NCBI RefSeq assembly: GCF_934202235.1
Contig: NZ_CAKPXS010000017.1
Coordinates: forward strand, 1 to 29,172
Length of the DNA: 29,172 nucleotides
From: an uncultured Limosilactobacillus sp.
GTDB lineage: Bacteria > Bacillota > Bacilli > Lactobacillales > Lactobacillaceae
Reading direction: 5' to 3'
This document shows, one piece after another, positions 6,408 to 15,599 of the stretch. Under the pieces are notes generated by a model. The model saw only the letters and a list, made by a program, of their open reading frames with translations. It made no database searches and was not told the origin of the DNA. The first letter of the stretch is position 1, and every line of letters starts with the position of its first letter. Both the position numbers and the translations under genes were made by a program.

Positions 6408-7781
6408 TTACTCTTCTACTAATCCTTTAAAGAGACCGTAAACAAATTCGCTCGGGTCAAAGGTCTGTAAGTCATCTACATGTTCGCCTAAACCAACGAA
6501 TTTGACTGGCAGGTGAAGCTCGTTCCTAATCGCCAGGACAATTCCCCCGCGCGCAGTCCCATCTAATTTAGTTAAGACAATTCCCGTCACATCAGTGCTT
6601 TCCTTAAACAGCTTTGCCTGGGTCAAAGCATTTTGACCGGTAGTGGCGTCAAGAACCAGCAATACTTCATGAGGGGCGTCAGGAATTTCACGGGTCAAAA
6701 TCCGCTTCATCTTGGCTAATTCCTTCATCAAGTTAACCTTGTTTTGCAGTCGACCGGCAGTATCGACAAAGAGCACGTCAAACTGTTCTTCCTTCGCCTT
6801 TTTAACTGCATCGAAAACAACGGCTGCCGGGTCACAGTTTTCAGGACCCGTGACAATCTCGACACCATCCCGCTCAGCCCAGACCTCCAGTTGTTCGGTT
6901 GCGCCAGCACGAAATGTATCGGCAGCCGCCAGGAGGACTTTTTTGCCTTCCTTTTTGGCCCGTGCAGCCATCTTGCCAATCGTCGTGGTTTTACCAGCCC
7001 CGTTAACACCAACAAACATCATCACCGTCGGTCCGTTGGCTGCCCAGTTAATGGCGTTATTTTCACCTGCACCGGCCGCTTCATATAGTTCGACCATTTT
7101 TTCGATGATCACGTTAGAAACATCCTGCTTGCTGTGGGCATTTTGCAGTTTTACTTCGTCCCGCAGCTCATCGGAAAGCTTCATTGCCATATCCACACCG
7201 ACATCGGACTCAATCAGTAAGTCCTCCAGGTCCTCAAAGAAATCTTCGTCTACGTGGCGGAAGTTAGCTAAGAACCGGTTGAGCCGGGCACCAAAACCGG
7301 TCCGCGACTTCTTCAATCCCCGGTCATACTTGGCCGTTTCGGTGGTCGACTCATTGTCGTCACCGGCATTGACCTCAGCTGGCGCTTTGTCCTGACCTTC
7401 GGGGGTCTCGCCGTCATCTGCCACGTTAGTTGTTGAAGACGGAGCAACAGATTGGGCCACTGTGGCGGTGGACTGAACACTAGTCCTCGTCACCATTGGC
7501 TGAGAAAGATTATCGGTCCGTTGCTCGTTATCTCCTGTTTGCTGGCTTTCACTGACACTAGCAGCTACCGACTGCGACGCAACAGAAGATTGCTCACTGG
7601 CAGCCACTAATATCGACTGTGACTCACTAGTACTGGTTGGAGCTTGTGCCGACGTGCTGCCTGTTTCTTGACTCCCATCAGTTGTCTGGGAACCAGTTGC
7701 TTGCTCTTTTTCAACGACAGTCTTAGCCGTCGCTTGCTGTTTTTCCTTTTTCTTCCGGCGAAAGATGTCAAATAAACCCAT
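6408..7781 (-). CDS. ftsY: Signal recognition particle receptor FtsY
   Basis: FtsY is the membrane-associated SRP receptor that pairs with Ffh and hands ribosomes to the SecYEG translocon. The 457-residue protein starts with a basic amphipathic stretch (MGLFDIFRRKKKEK), then has a low-complexity region from about 20 to 150. The conserved NG domain follows, with GVNGAGKT at 258-265, DTFRAGA, DTAGR, TKLDGTARGG and FVGLGE. The low-complexity part is rich in Ser, Thr, Gln and Ala rather than mainly acidic. The ATG at 7781 has an AAGGAGAGAGG site and lies 15 bases past the smc stop. Confidence 0.97.
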   Translation of the reverse strand: MGLFDIFRRKKKEKQQATAKTVVEKEQATGSQTTDGSQETGSTSAQAPTSTSESQSILVAASEQSSVASQSVAASVSESQQTGDNEQRTDNLSQPMVTRTSVQSTATVAQSVAPSSTTNVADDGETPEGQDKAPAEVNAGDDNESTTETAKYDRGLKKSRTGFGARLNRFLANFRHVDEDFFEDLEDLLIESDVGVDMAMKLSDELRDEVKLQNAHSKQDVSNVIIEKMVELYEAAGAGENNAINWAANGPTVMMFVGVNGAGKTTTIGKMAARAKKEGKKVLLAAADTFRAGATEQLEVWAERDGVEIVTGPENCDPAAVVFDAVKKAKEEQFDVLFVDTAGRLQNKVNLMKELAKMKRILTREIPDAPHEVLLVLDATTGQNALTQAKLFKESTDVTGIVLTKLDGTARGGIVLAIRNELHLPVKFVGLGEHVDDLQTFDPSEFVYGLFKGLVEE

Positions 7782-7796
7782 GTGCCTCTCTCCTTT

Positions 7797-10700
7797 TTAT
7801 TGCTGCTGGTCTTTGTCCGCCGCTGACAAGGCGTCAGCAACATCGACTGATACCATCCGTGAAACTCCTGATTCCTGCATCGTCACCCCGTAGAGAACGT
7901 TAGCGTTCATCATGGTTCCCTTGCGGTGCGTAATCACAATGAATTGTGGCCCCTGATGACCAAACCGCCCCAGATAATGGGCAAAGCGGTCAACATTAAC
8001 AGCGTCGAGTGCCGCTTCTGGCTCATCTAAAATAGCAAACGGGACCGGCCGGACCTTCAAGATGGCAAATAACAGGGCAATAGCTGTCAATGCCTGCTCC
8101 CCACCAGACAGCAAACTTAACTGTTGGTTACGTTTGCCAGGCGGTTGGGCCATAATGTCCACACCCGTATTTAATAAATCATCAGGTGCTGTCAGCTGTA
8201 ACTTTGCCCGACCGCCCGCGAAGATCTCGCTAAAGGTCGCCGTGAATGCGGCAGACACTTCCTTAAAGGTAGAAATGAACCGACTCTTCACCTGGTTGTC
8301 CATCTGGTTCATCGTTTCTAATAACTGCTTTTTAGCGTCCAACAAGTCCTGACGCTGACTACTCAAGAAGTCAAAGCGTTCCTTCATTTCACGGTACTGC
8401 TCGATCGCTCCCAGGTTGACCTGTCCCAGTTCATCCAACCCTTTTTTCAAGAGCTTTAACCGGGTCTGAATTGTTTGGTCATCGAGGGTCGACAGGTGCT
8501 GTCGAGCTTCAGCCAGCGTCATAGAATAGTCCTCACTCAGGCGGTTTAAGCTATTATCAATCGAAGTTTCCAGTCGCGCCTGCTTACCTGTTAACTGGCT
8601 GAGCTGATCCAGGGTGGCCCGCTGCAAGTTCCGCAACCGCTGGTTGGCTGCGTTACGATCGGCCAGATCTTGGTCCAAGTTGGACAACTGCTCTTCGTTG
8701 TGGGCAGCTTGCTGCTGGTTGTCGGCCAGTGCCTTTTTTGTCTCTGCCAAAACCTGACCAGTAGATTGCCGCTGACCGTTATCACGATGATCATTTTTCT
8801 GCAGTGAATCACGCTGTTCAACTAATGCCGCTACTTCATCCTTGGCCTGGAGGCAACGTTGCTTCATCTCACGAGCATCACGTTGGTCATGGCTGAATCG
8901 TTCTTCAGCAACCGCCAACCGTTGTTCCATTTGGTGCAACTGGTCAGCTTGAGCGGCCGCACTCGCAGTCAAGTCAGCTAACTGCTGCTGTTTTTGTGCC
9001 AACTCATCCTTGACACGTCCTAACTGGTCAGTCAGCTGTTGCGCCTGCTGCTGCTTGGTAGTCATTTGCTGGTGAAAATCACGGTCGCCGTCAGTCCCAT
9101 TCTGGGCCTGAAAAACAGCCAATTGTCGTTTGGTGGCCGCCAACTGGGCGGTAGCTAACTGCAAGTCCGATTGTGCTTTTCCCAGTTGGTCACTAGCTGC
9201 CTGGTTTTGCTGCTGAAGTTGGCCTAGCAGATCGTGGTTCGCGGCCCGGGCCGCCGTTAAACGGTGAACCCGCTGTTCGGTCTCGTTAGCCTGTTGCTGG
9301 ACAGCTCCCAGCTGTTCTTTCATCGACTTGAGCTGTTGCTTCTGCGATAACAAACCGATGCGCTGGTGACGGTTGGCCCCACCGCTCATCGAACCACTGG
9401 CATTAATCACTTGACCGTCAAGGGTCACCACCCGTGCCCGGTGAAAGGCATGGTTAGCAATTACCGTGGCGTGATTCAGGTTATCTGCAATAATCGTCGT
9501 CGACAGTAAGTGGTCAATGGCCGGTCGAAACTCCGCCGCAAAGTGAATCAACTGACTGGCAACGCCAACAAAACCAGGAAGATTAGCCAGGTTATTAATG
9601 TTCAGCTGTCGCGCCGGCCGCAACGCAGTCAGCGGTAAGATCGTCACCCGGCCAGCGCGTTGCCGAACCAGGAACCGAATAACTTGCTTCCCTGTCTCCT
9701 GGCTATCAACAACCAGCTGCTGCAGTTGCGACCCCAGTGCTGTTTCGATGGCGGTTGTTAAGTTAACCGGCACATCAATCAGCTCACTGACAGCACCCCT
9801 TAACCCCGGAAAATCATGGCGGTGTTCGAGCACATGCTTGACTCCCTGGTAAAAGCCAGTGTAATCAGCCGCCATTGCCCGGTAGCTCTTGATCCGTGAC
9901 TCCATCGAGTGGACATCACCCAACTGCTGATACCATTGTCGTTGGGCCTGGTCATATTGCTGGCTGAGCTTGCCTGAATGCTCCTGGGCGGCCGCCAGCT
10001 CTTTTTGGTGCTGATCCAGTTGTTGTGCCAGGTGATCAACCGTGGCTTGCTGGTCTGCTTGCTGGTGCTTTAACAAGGCCAGCCGCTGTTTTGCTGCCTG
10101 CAACTGCGTTTCATTTTGTCGCCGCTGCTGGCTTTCTTGCTGGTGATTGCGTTGAATAAACAACAACTCGTTATGGACTGTCGTCTGTTGCTGCATCAGG
10201 TCGACTTGCTGGTTGCGGAGAGCTTCAATTTGCTGTTTCAGCGTCTGCTCCCGCTCGTCCAGGCTCTGTGACCGGGCAACCTTAAGCTCATGCCGCTGTT
10301 GTTTGATCTGGGCTTGCTGGCTAGCCAGTTGCTCTTCTTGTTGTGCTAACTTGGTTGACAGCTTTGCCAATAAATCTTTTTTTGCCTGCAACTCATTACG
10401 GAGTCGCTGCAGTTCTTCTTGACGCTGTTGCTGGCGGGCACTTGACAGGGATTGCTGGTTATTCAGTTTAGCAATTAATGATGTCTGTTCCAGAATCTTT
10501 TGCTGCAGCTGATCCTTGACCTGGCGGTGTTGGCGCTGCTCAGCTTCCAGTTGAGCAAGTTGCTGGTCGGCCGCCTTGATCTGCTGGTCATAGGAAGCCC
10601 GTTGTCGTTTAGCGGCAGTCACTTGCTGGTTAACAGTTGTCATGTTTTTTTGTTGGCGGTCAACTAACCGGACCAGCCGCGTCCGGTCAAACAGGTCAAA

Positions 10701-11363
10701 CTGCTTTTTTTGCTCGAGGTAGTCCTGCGCGAGGGCACTCTGCTCCTTCAGTGGACCCAGCTGGCCAGTTAATTCAGTAACAATGTCATTAACCCGGTTG
10801 AGGTTATCAGTGGCCGCTTCAAGGCGCTTACTAGCCGTTTCCTTATTTTTCTTGTACTTGGCAACCCCCGCGACGGTTTCAATAATGGCCCGCCGATCTG
10901 CTGGTTTCCCGTTAAAGATTGCCGCAATTCTCCCCTGTGAAATAATGGAAAAAGACTCTCGACCTAGTCCAGAGTCAATAAAGAGGTTCAGAATATCACG
11001 GAGGCGAACTTCCTGGTTATTGAGTAGGTATTCACTATCCCCGTTCCGATAAAGTCGCCGCGTGACGGTAATGGTGTTGTACTCGCTTTGAAGGTAGTGA
11101 TCGCTATTATCAAAGGTAATCGTCACTGCGGCCCGGTTAAGCGGCTTCCGGTCAGCCGAGCCGTTAAAGATCACGTCGGCCATCTTATCGCCCCGTAAGG
11201 TCTTGGCGGATTGTTCCCCCAACACCCAGCGGATTGCTTCTATCAGGTTGCTCTTCCCACTACCGTTGGGGCCAACAATCCCGGTAATCCCATCTTTAAA
11301 TTTAATGGTGGTTTTATCAGCAAATGATTTAAATCCATTCAGCTGTAACGACAAAAGTTGCAT
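7797..11363 (-). CDS. smc: Chromosome segregation ATPase SMC
   Basis: SMC forms the condensin complex with ScpA and ScpB, extruding DNA loops and separating replicated origins. The 1188-residue length and layout are standard. There is an N-terminal head with Walker A GPNGSGKS at 31-38, a coiled coil, a central hinge (around GLRGAVSELIDVPVN to the SMSGGA region), a second coiled coil, and a C-terminal head with signature LSGGEQ at 1085-1090 and Walker B FAILDEPEAALD at 1109-1120. The coiled coils are unusually glutamine-rich. It starts six bases after the rnc stop, and the ATG has only a weak AAGAG site, so coupling with rnc is likely. The scpA and scpB genes are elsewhere. Confidence 0.98.
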   Translation of the reverse strand: MQLLSLQLNGFKSFADKTTIKFKDGITGIVGPNGSGKSNLIEAIRWVLGEQSAKTLRGDKMADVIFNGSADRKPLNRAAVTITFDNSDHYLQSEYNTITVTRRLYRNGDSEYLLNNQEVRLRDILNLFIDSGLGRESFSIISQGRIAAIFNGKPADRRAIIETVAGVAKYKKNKETASKRLEAATDNLNRVNDIVTELTGQLGPLKEQSALAQDYLEQKKQFDLFDRTRLVRLVDRQQKNMTTVNQQVTAAKRQRASYDQQIKAADQQLAQLEAEQRQHRQVKDQLQQKILEQTSLIAKLNNQQSLSSARQQQRQEELQRLRNELQAKKDLLAKLSTKLAQQEEQLASQQAQIKQQRHELKVARSQSLDEREQTLKQQIEALRNQQVDLMQQQTTVHNELLFIQRNHQQESQQRRQNETQLQAAKQRLALLKHQQADQQATVDHLAQQLDQHQKELAAAQEHSGKLSQQYDQAQRQWYQQLGDVHSMESRIKSYRAMAADYTGFYQGVKHVLEHRHDFPGLRGAVSELIDVPVNLTTAIETALGSQLQQLVVDSQETGKQVIRFLVRQRAGRVTILPLTALRPARQLNINNLANLPGFVGVASQLIHFAAEFRPAIDHLLSTTIIADNLNHATVIANHAFHRARVVTLDGQVINASGSMSGGANRHQRIGLLSQKQQLKSMKEQLGAVQQQANETEQRVHRLTAARAANHDLLGQLQQQNQAASDQLGKAQSDLQLATAQLAATKRQLAVFQAQNGTDGDRDFHQQMTTKQQQAQQLTDQLGRVKDELAQKQQQLADLTASAAAQADQLHQMEQRLAVAEERFSHDQRDAREMKQRCLQAKDEVAALVEQRDSLQKNDHRDNGQRQSTGQVLAETKKALADNQQQAAHNEEQLSNLDQDLADRNAANQRLRNLQRATLDQLSQLTGKQARLETSIDNSLNRLSEDYSMTLAEARQHLSTLDDQTIQTRLKLLKKGLDELGQVNLGAIEQYREMKERFDFLSSQRQDLLDAKKQLLETMNQMDNQVKSRFISTFKEVSAAFTATFSEIFAGGRAKLQLTAPDDLLNTGVDIMAQPPGKRNQQLSLLSGGEQALTAIALLFAILKVRPVPFAILDEPEAALDAVNVDRFAHYLGRFGHQGPQFIVITHRKGTMMNANVLYGVTMQESGVSRMVSVDVADALSAADKDQQQ

Positions 11364-11369
11364 AATTAA

Positions 11370-12077
11370 TTACTCTTGCTTCCGTAGTTTCACTAGTGCT
11401 TGCTGAGCTGCCGCCATTTCGGCGTGTTTCTTAGAACTGCCCTGGCCAACTCCGATCACTTTACCATTGGCGCTAACGTTGACCTTGAAGACTGGTTCGT
11501 TTTCCGACCCCCGTTCCGCCAGCAAGTGATACTTGATATCAACGTCACCCTGGCGTTGCAGGTACTCCTGCAAACTCGTTTTGGCATCAACGGCGTGGTC
11601 AAACCAGCCTTGGTCCAGTTTAGGAAAGATCACCCGGTGAATAAAGCGTTCAACCGCGTCGCGCCCCTGGTCTAAATACAGGGCGCCAATAAACGACTCG
11701 AAAATATCACACAACAAACTAGTCCGCTGGCGTGCCCCGGCCTTTTCTTCCCCCTTGCCAAGACGAATGTATTCATCAAAATGGCATTCCTTGGCAAACT
11801 TCGAGAAACTGTCTTCACACACCATTGCAGCCCGCAAACGGGTCAGTTTCCCCTGCGGCAGTTGTGGGTAGCGTTTGTAAATATACTCCGAGACAAATAA
11901 CTGCAGCACCGCATCACCGAGGAATTCTACCCGTTCGTAGAATTTTAATCCCTGGTGTGGATGCTCATTAACGTATGAAGCCTGAGTAAAGGCTTCAGCA
12001 AGCAATTCCGGCCGTTGAAACTTAATTTGGTATTCATCAGCCAGGTAGGCTTGCAAGTCACTGAGGTCCCTATTCAT
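11370..12077 (-). CDS. rnc: Ribonuclease III
   Basis: RNase III cleaves double-stranded RNA, including pre-rRNA stems. The 235-residue protein has the nuclease signature ERVEFLGDA at 48-56, the second catalytic pair Asp124 and Glu127 in DIFESFIGALYLDQG, and a C-terminal double-stranded RNA-binding domain from about 164 (TSLQEYLQ) to 233 (KKHAEMAAAQQALVKL). All expected metal ligands are present. The ATG at 12077 follows a GGGGGT stretch and sits just past the acpP terminator, so transcription probably comes by readthrough. It is the usual neighbour of smc and acpP. Confidence 0.98.
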   Translation of the reverse strand: MNRDLSDLQAYLADEYQIKFQRPELLAEAFTQASYVNEHPHQGLKFYERVEFLGDAVLQLFVSEYIYKRYPQLPQGKLTRLRAAMVCEDSFSKFAKECHFDEYIRLGKGEEKAGARQRTSLLCDIFESFIGALYLDQGRDAVERFIHRVIFPKLDQGWFDHAVDAKTSLQEYLQRQGDVDIKYHLLAERGSENEPVFKVNVSANGKVIGVGQGSSKKHAEMAAAQQALVKLRKQE

Positions 12078-12100
12078 TAGTTTAAATACCCCCGTTCCGT

Positions 12101-12131
12101 AAAAAAGGCCACGCTGAATTTCAACGTAGCC
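12101..12131 (-). terminator. Terminator after acpP
   Basis: An 11-bp stem with two G-U pairs (12121-12131 with 12107-12117), a three-base loop and a run of six T form a good intrinsic terminator 12 bases after the acpP stop. The rnc start codon follows 23 bases later, so this acts inside the gene cluster. Confidence 0.72.
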
Positions 12132-12143
12132 ATTATCTCAACC

Positions 12144-12395
12144 TTAGTTGTCTTCGTTCTGGTGAGCAACGATGTAATCGACCACTTCACCAATGGTGTT
12201 CAGCTTTTCAGCTTCATCATCATCAATTGTTGAACCAAAGGTGTCTTCCAGTTCAAGCATAAACTCAACAAAGTCGATTGAGTCGGCTTTTAAGTCAGTC
12301 CGGAGATTGAGGTCTTCGGTAATCTTGACCTTATCAATATCGAAATGATCAGCCACAATTGATGCAACCTGATCAAACACTTCTTTTCGCTCCAT
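12144..12395 (-). CDS. acpP: Acyl carrier protein
   Basis: ACP carries growing acyl chains on a phosphopantetheine arm. The 83-residue acidic protein has the attachment serine at position 39 in the motif KADSIDFVEF, the family signature, and typical helices II and III (LELEDTFGSTIDDDEAEKLNTIGEVVDYI). The ATG at 12395 has a perfect AAGGAG site. It follows plsX, which draws its acyl groups from acyl-ACP, and a terminator directly downstream could keep its mRNA high relative to rnc. Lactobacilli often have a second acpP within the fab cluster, so this may be one of two copies. Confidence 0.96.
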   Translation of the reverse strand: MERKEVFDQVASIVADHFDIDKVKITEDLNLRTDLKADSIDFVEFMLELEDTFGSTIDDDEAEKLNTIGEVVDYIVAHQNEDN

Positions 12396-12449
12396 CGTTT
12401 TTTCTCCTTAATTATCTAGCATCGCTTTTCTATTTTATTAGTTTTAGCG

Positions 12450-13475
12450 CTAATTGTCCATCTCTTTAAGCCGATCAGCATTACTAAAGAATTCCACAGT
12501 CTGGTCGATCATCTTGGACGAGACCATCTGGTGAATCTGAGCAATAGTATTAGTAACGGCAGTAGCGTCTGATGAACCGTGCGTTTTGACAACGGGGGCT
12601 TTCAGTCCCAACAAGACTGCTCCCCCATACGTGCTGGCACTCATCTTGTGACCAACATAGTGGAAGACTGGCTTGAGCAATAAGTAGCCCAGTTTAGCAC
12701 GTAATCCGCCATTTAAGATACCATCCTTAATCAACGCCAGCATCGTCTTCGCAGTCCCTTCAGTCGCTTTTAAAGCGGCGTTGGCTGTCCAGCCATCACT
12801 AACGATCACGTCAGCTTTTCCTGCCAGCAGATCGCCACTTTCCACGTTACCGATAAAGTTAAGGTCATGACGAGAATTCAATTCCTGCCAAACAGCCTTG
12901 TGCAGGGGGTCGCCCTTATCTTCTTCAGCCCCATTGTTCAATAAGGCAATCCGCGGCTGGTCAACACCAAACATACTTTCCGCGTAAAAACGACCGAGAT
13001 AGGCATACTGGATCAGGTTAAGTTCCTTGTTTTCGGCATTGGCACCGGTATCAAGGTAGACCAGCTGCTTAGCGTTCGACTGTGGGTTGCCAACTGGCAA
13101 GACACTAGTTAAGCCCGGCCGGTCAATTCCCTTAATCCGGCCAACAATGAAAATACCAGCTGCCAAAACAGCCCCGGTATTCCCGGCAGAGAAAAAGGCA
13201 TCCGCTTCGCCCTTTTTCACCGCCATCGCTGCCCTGACAATGGAGGAATCTTTTTTCTTGCGAATTGCGCGAACCGGTTCTTCACCCATACTAATCTCTT
13301 CACTGGTCGAAACGAGCGTCAAGCGAGTGTCATCCTTAATTAACGGTCTGACCTTTTGCTGGTCGCCATACAGGACGAATTCAATATCACCGAACTGATC
13401 ACGTGCCCGTTCGACACCCGCGATAATCGCTTGGGGCGCATTGTCGCCGCCCATCGCGTCAACTGCAATTCTCAT
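12450..13475 (-). CDS. plsX: Phosphate acyltransferase PlsX
   Basis: PlsX converts acyl-ACP and phosphate into acyl-phosphate, the donor for PlsY in phosphatidic acid synthesis, and works at the membrane surface. The 341-residue protein begins with the signature MRIAVDAMGGDNAP and has the expected AFFSAGNTGA and the late MSASTYGGAVLLGL segment. I use the ATG at 13475, preceded by AGGAGAGG; a TTG seven codons earlier lies in the ribosome binding site region itself. The gene starts 13 bases after the recG stop and precedes acpP. FakA, encoded two genes upstream, makes the same acyl-phosphate from host or medium fatty acids, so the cluster joins both supply routes. Confidence 0.97.
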   Translation of the reverse strand: MRIAVDAMGGDNAPQAIIAGVERARDQFGDIEFVLYGDQQKVRPLIKDDTRLTLVSTSEEISMGEEPVRAIRKKKDSSIVRAAMAVKKGEADAFFSAGNTGAVLAAGIFIVGRIKGIDRPGLTSVLPVGNPQSNAKQLVYLDTGANAENKELNLIQYAYLGRFYAESMFGVDQPRIALLNNGAEEDKGDPLHKAVWQELNSRHDLNFIGNVESGDLLAGKADVIVSDGWTANAALKATEGTAKTMLALIKDGILNGGLRAKLGYLLLKPVFHYVGHKMSASTYGGAVLLGLKAPVVKTHGSSDATAVTNTIAQIHQMVSSKMIDQTVEFFSNADRLKEMDN

Positions 13476-13488
13476 TTTGTATCCTCTC

Positions 13489-15525
13489 CTAATCAAAGTG
13501 TGTCTTTAACTTACGACGAGTCAAATAAAGCACCAGTGGTTGATTTTCATCAACTTCTTCCCAGTGGGGTGTCTTCAACAGGTCTTCGGCATCGTTTCTC
13601 GCAATTTGGAGAACTTTTAAGTCGCCAACTGGGTCCCCTACCTTAAAGTCGGGAATACCTGACTGTTTCTTACCAAGAACATTCCCCGAACCGCGCAGCT
13701 CAAGGTCGCGTTGGGCAACTTTAAAGCCATCGTCAGTTGCCACCATGGTGTTCATTCGCTCAACACCGTCATCAGTCTTCGGATCTGCAATTAGTAAGCA
13801 GTAACTCTGCCGATCTCCCCGACCGACTCGACCACGCAGCTGGTGGAGCTGAGCTAAGCCAAATTGGTCGGCGTTATAAATCATCATCACGGTGGCATTA
13901 GGGTTATCAACACCGACTTCAATTACCGTTGTTGCCACCAGTACTTGGATTTTTCCCTGCTTAAAGTCTGCCATCACCTGCTCTTTTTCTTCGTTGTCCA
14001 TGCGACCGTGAAGTAAACCCACCTGGTACTTACTACCGAAATACTTGGCAAAACGCTCGTACAACTCAGTCGCATTCTGCACGTCTAGTGTCTCCGATTG
14101 CTCGATGAGGGGACTGACAACGTAAACTTGGGCTCCTGCTGCTAACTGTTGGTCAACAAAGTCCAGTGCTGCCGGGGCTTGGTTTTCTCGCAGCCAGCGA
14201 GTCTCGACCGGTTTGCGTCCAGCTGGCATTTCATCGATGACCGAAATATCCATTTCACCATATGACGTAATGGCGAGCGTCCGCGGAATCGGCGTGGCGG
14301 TCATCGCTAAGACATCCGGATGATGCCCTTTTTCCCGTAATGCCTGGCGCTGCTTAACCCCAAAACGGTGCTGCTCATCGATAATTGCCAAACCCAGGTT
14401 CGCATAATCAACACTTTCTTGAATCAACGCGTGTGTTCCAATAATGAGGTTGATTTCACCCTTTTTAATTGCAGCGGTCAATCGTTGGTGCTCCTTGGGT
14501 TTAAGTGATCCTGTTAAAAGCCCAATCTTAACTGGTGTCCCGGCAAAAATCTTTGCTAACTTATTTGCGTGCTGCTGAGCAAGAATTTCAGTCGGGGCCA
14601 TCAGTGCTGCTTGAAATCCAGCATTGATGGTGGCAAAAATGGCCAGTGCCGCGACAATGGTCTTCCCCGAGCCAACGTCCCCCTGCAAGAGACGGTTCAT
14701 CTGGTAGGGCCGACGCAAGTCACGGCAAATTTCGTTTACCACCCGCTTTTGTGCACCGGTCAATTCAAAGGGAATCGTCTGAATAAAGCTTCTCAACTCG
14801 TCATTGTGATACAAAATGGAGTTGCCCGGGGTTTGCTCATTAGTCAGCTTAATTGCCTGGAGCCGCAGTTGAAACAGGAAAAATTCTTCATAAATAGCAG
14901 TACGCCGAGCCGCCTTCAATTGTGCCGGATCATTGGGAAAATGCATTTCCTGGATCATTTGCCGACGTTCCATCAACTGATAGCGCTGTCGCAAAGCAAG
15001 TGGCAGAAGCGTCGCAATCACATCCTGGTATCGATGGTAAGCCTGTTTAACCAGTTTCCGGATGGTGGACTGCCGCACATGCTTATTAACGGGATAAATA
15101 GCGCCCAGTTCTTCCTGATCTTCTGCTGTTTGAGTAATTAATTTACTTCCTAGCACCTGTTGTCTGCTAGCTTCCCACTTGCCAAAGACAGTCACGTCCT
15201 GGTTGAGGATCACCCGGTTCTTGAGGTACGGCTGGTTAAAGAAATTAACTAGTACGACGTCCCGCCCCACCAGGAGACGGAAGCTCAACCGGTTGCGATG
15301 ATAGCCAAATCTGGACAGTAGCGGCTCCGACATCACCGTCCCAGAAACCGTCACTTTCTGCTTGTCCTTGGCACCGTGAAGGTCTGTCGGTGCAAAATCG
15401 TCATAGCGTGACGGGTAATAGGTGAGCAGGTCGCCAACAGTTTTAATATTGAGACTGGCCAAGTGTTCAGCCGTTTTGGCACCCACGCCCGTTAACTGAG
15501 TGACCGGATCATTTAAACTTTTCAC
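13489..15525 (-). CDS. recG: ATP-dependent DNA helicase RecG
   Basis: RecG remodels stalled replication forks and branch-migrates Holliday junctions. The 678-residue protein has an N-terminal wedge/OB domain, then superfamily 2 motifs: Walker A GDVGSGKT at 282-289, DEQH at 383-386, the TATPIPRTLA motif, and motif VI QLRGRVGRG. I place the start at the GTG at 15525, which has GGAGG ten bases upstream and gives the standard N-terminus (V/M)KSLNDPVTQL. A TTG ten codons upstream abuts the fakA terminator and is unlikely. It lies between fakA and plsX, the common lactobacillus order, and no promoter is visible in the short gap. Confidence 0.97.
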   Translation of the reverse strand: MKSLNDPVTQLTGVGAKTAEHLASLNIKTVGDLLTYYPSRYDDFAPTDLHGAKDKQKVTVSGTVMSEPLLSRFGYHRNRLSFRLLVGRDVVLVNFFNQPYLKNRVILNQDVTVFGKWEASRQQVLGSKLITQTAEDQEELGAIYPVNKHVRQSTIRKLVKQAYHRYQDVIATLLPLALRQRYQLMERRQMIQEMHFPNDPAQLKAARRTAIYEEFFLFQLRLQAIKLTNEQTPGNSILYHNDELRSFIQTIPFELTGAQKRVVNEICRDLRRPYQMNRLLQGDVGSGKTIVAALAIFATINAGFQAALMAPTEILAQQHANKLAKIFAGTPVKIGLLTGSLKPKEHQRLTAAIKKGEINLIIGTHALIQESVDYANLGLAIIDEQHRFGVKQRQALREKGHHPDVLAMTATPIPRTLAITSYGEMDISVIDEMPAGRKPVETRWLRENQAPAALDFVDQQLAAGAQVYVVSPLIEQSETLDVQNATELYERFAKYFGSKYQVGLLHGRMDNEEKEQVMADFKQGKIQVLVATTVIEVGVDNPNATVMMIYNADQFGLAQLHQLRGRVGRGDRQSYCLLIADPKTDDGVERMNTMVATDDGFKVAQRDLELRGSGNVLGKKQSGIPDFKVGDPVGDLKVLQIARNDAEDLLKTPHWEEVDENQPLVLYLTRRKLKTHFD

Positions 15526-15553
15526 GGTAATCCTGCCTCCCCCCACGATTGGC

Positions 15554-15586
15554 AAAAGCGGCTGTGCGAACCACGTCGCACAGCCG
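15554..15586 (-). terminator. Probable terminator/attenuator between fakA and recG
   Basis: An 11-bp perfect stem (15576-15586 with 15559-15569) with a 6-base loop is followed by C and then TTTT on the minus strand. It starts 14 bases after the fakA stop and ends 29 bases before the recG start codon. The short T-run suggests partial termination. Confidence 0.55.
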
Positions 15587-15599
15587 AAAGCATCATTAT

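Noticed and set aside
6712..7395. Plus-strand open frame of 227 codons opposite ftsY
   Set aside because: It is the antisense of the FtsY coding region, is Ser-rich because of the complementary codons, resembles no family, and lacks a convincing ribosome binding site.
12444..12453. Ten-base palindrome TTAGCGCTAA at the plsX stop
   Set aside because: It is short, overlaps the stop codon and resembles no operator that I can name; chance is a sufficient explanation.
13476..13496. Longer TTG start for PlsX
   Set aside because: The added residues are encoded by the ribosome binding site itself, and the family begins at MRIAVDAMGG.
14569..15141. Plus-strand open frame of 190 codons opposite recG
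   Set aside because: It is fully antisense to conserved RecG helicase sequence, with no recognisable domain or promoter.
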